Below are positions 32,362-32,547 of a stretch of DNA of 32,547 nucleotides, one piece after another. Source of the stretch: Gemmobacter caeni (GTDB lineage Bacteria; Pseudomonadota; Alphaproteobacteria; Rhodobacterales; Rhodobacteraceae). How positions within the stretch are numbered: position 1 is the stretch's first letter; each line of letters opens with the position of its first letter. Position numbers and translations under genes: made by a program. The notes beneath the pieces were generated by a model. It worked only from the letters and a program-made list of their open reading frames with translations, was not told the DNA's origin and made no database searches. The stretch is taken from the NCBI RefSeq assembly GCF_003054195.1, contig NZ_QBKP01000028.1, positions 1 through 32,547 of the forward strand, read 5' to 3'.

Positions 32362-32517
32362 CTAGAACGCAGTTTCGGTGAGGAACACATCCCCCTGTAC
32401 ACCGTATCCATAGCGAAGACTCAGTGTTTGCCCACTTGTAATAGTAATAGATCCCACATTCTCCAAGTAAGTCGCTGATTTCGCTGTCGTAATCGTGATA
32501 TTTCGCATATAAATCAT
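32362..32517 (-). CDS. Possible small protein or broken gene, 51 aa
   Basis: A short ORF in an AT-richer stretch at the window edge, with a beta-strand-like composition (SITITSGQTLSLRYGYG) that reads more like coding sequence than noise. ATG at 32517 or 32508; an in-frame TGA at 32545-32547 closes the frame upstream, so it is either a small gene or the remnant of a longer one. No Shine-Dalgarno was seen. Function unknown. Confidence 0.3.
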   Translation of the reverse strand: MIYMRNITITTAKSATYLENVGSITITSGQTLSLRYGYGVQGDVFLTETAF

Positions 32518-32547
32518 GGCGTTGACGGCTGCGAGGGGCGCGTTTCA

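Noticed and set aside
32170-32478. 102-codon plus-strand ORF after aroB
   Set aside because: Composition is not protein-like, and the opposite strand reads better in the right half.
1-32547. CRISPR arrays, insertion sequences, rRNA genes
   Set aside because: No spaced direct repeats, transposase motifs or rRNA-like sequence were seen. The only long repeats are the RTX codons.

Overview
The window looks like a chromosomal segment of an alphaproteobacterium of the Rhodobacteraceae/Paracoccaceae kind (Paracoccus/Rhodobacter-like). The reasons are high GC and codon use, a GTTC-N7-GTTC alphaproteobacterial SOS box, a corrinoid/tetrahydrofolate C1 module (virulence-factor-like small protein, MetF-like reductase, methyltetrahydrofolate methyltransferase, ASKHA/ferredoxin reactivator), an IalB-family protein, and the order aroB-aroK / small protein / unknown lipid- or envelope-exported protein / xerD / CorC-type protein. 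The lineage call is inference from gene content only.

Left part (1-5040), DNA damage and defence: a membrane-anchored SNase-like protein; then a lower-GC two-gene cassette on the minus strand, a DUF262 (ParB/GmrSD-N-like) protein followed 9 bp later by a MAE_28990/MAE_18760-type HEPN protein with an intact RNxxxH motif. This is the best candidate for a poorly described defence system. Next comes a LexA-type operon (Y-family polymerase plus HMCES/YedK-type SOS peptidase) divergent from an unknown 108-aa protein, both reading out of one SOS box. A tRNA-Gly(CCC) with a good promoter lies at 5259-5332.

Middle (5478-14732, all minus strand): a SigK-like ECF sigma factor, its RskA-like anti-sigma factor and a secreted fasciclin protein, the same trio as mycobacterial sigK-rskA-mpt70/83. 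Next is a C1/corrinoid region: virulence-factor-like protein, MetF-like reductase and methyltetrahydrofolate:corrinoid methyltransferase, then (after a terminator and an 815-aa RTX protein with a glycosidase-like N-terminus) a cupin and the corrinoid reactivation ATPase. The substrate methyltransferase and corrinoid protein are not in the window.

Right part (14960-32158): Ppx/GppA phosphatase-rlmE operon; DUF882 peptidase; an L,D-transpeptidase followed by lpxD, a specialised ACP and a ketosynthase (envelope lipid/peptidoglycan block); IalB-like protein; a 490-bp intergenic region that appears to encode two small structured RNAs on the minus strand; a DUF853/HerA-like ATPase; a CAP-domain RTX protein; a CorC/HlyC-family membrane protein, xerD, a 534-aa unknown exported protein and a 44-aa small membrane protein (one tightly overlapping operon), divergent from aroK-aroB. 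The last 390 bases are AT-richer and hold only a doubtful short ORF.

All calls were made by reading; no database search was run. Most of the very long antisense ORFs (up to 961 codons) are GC-driven shadows and were left out.
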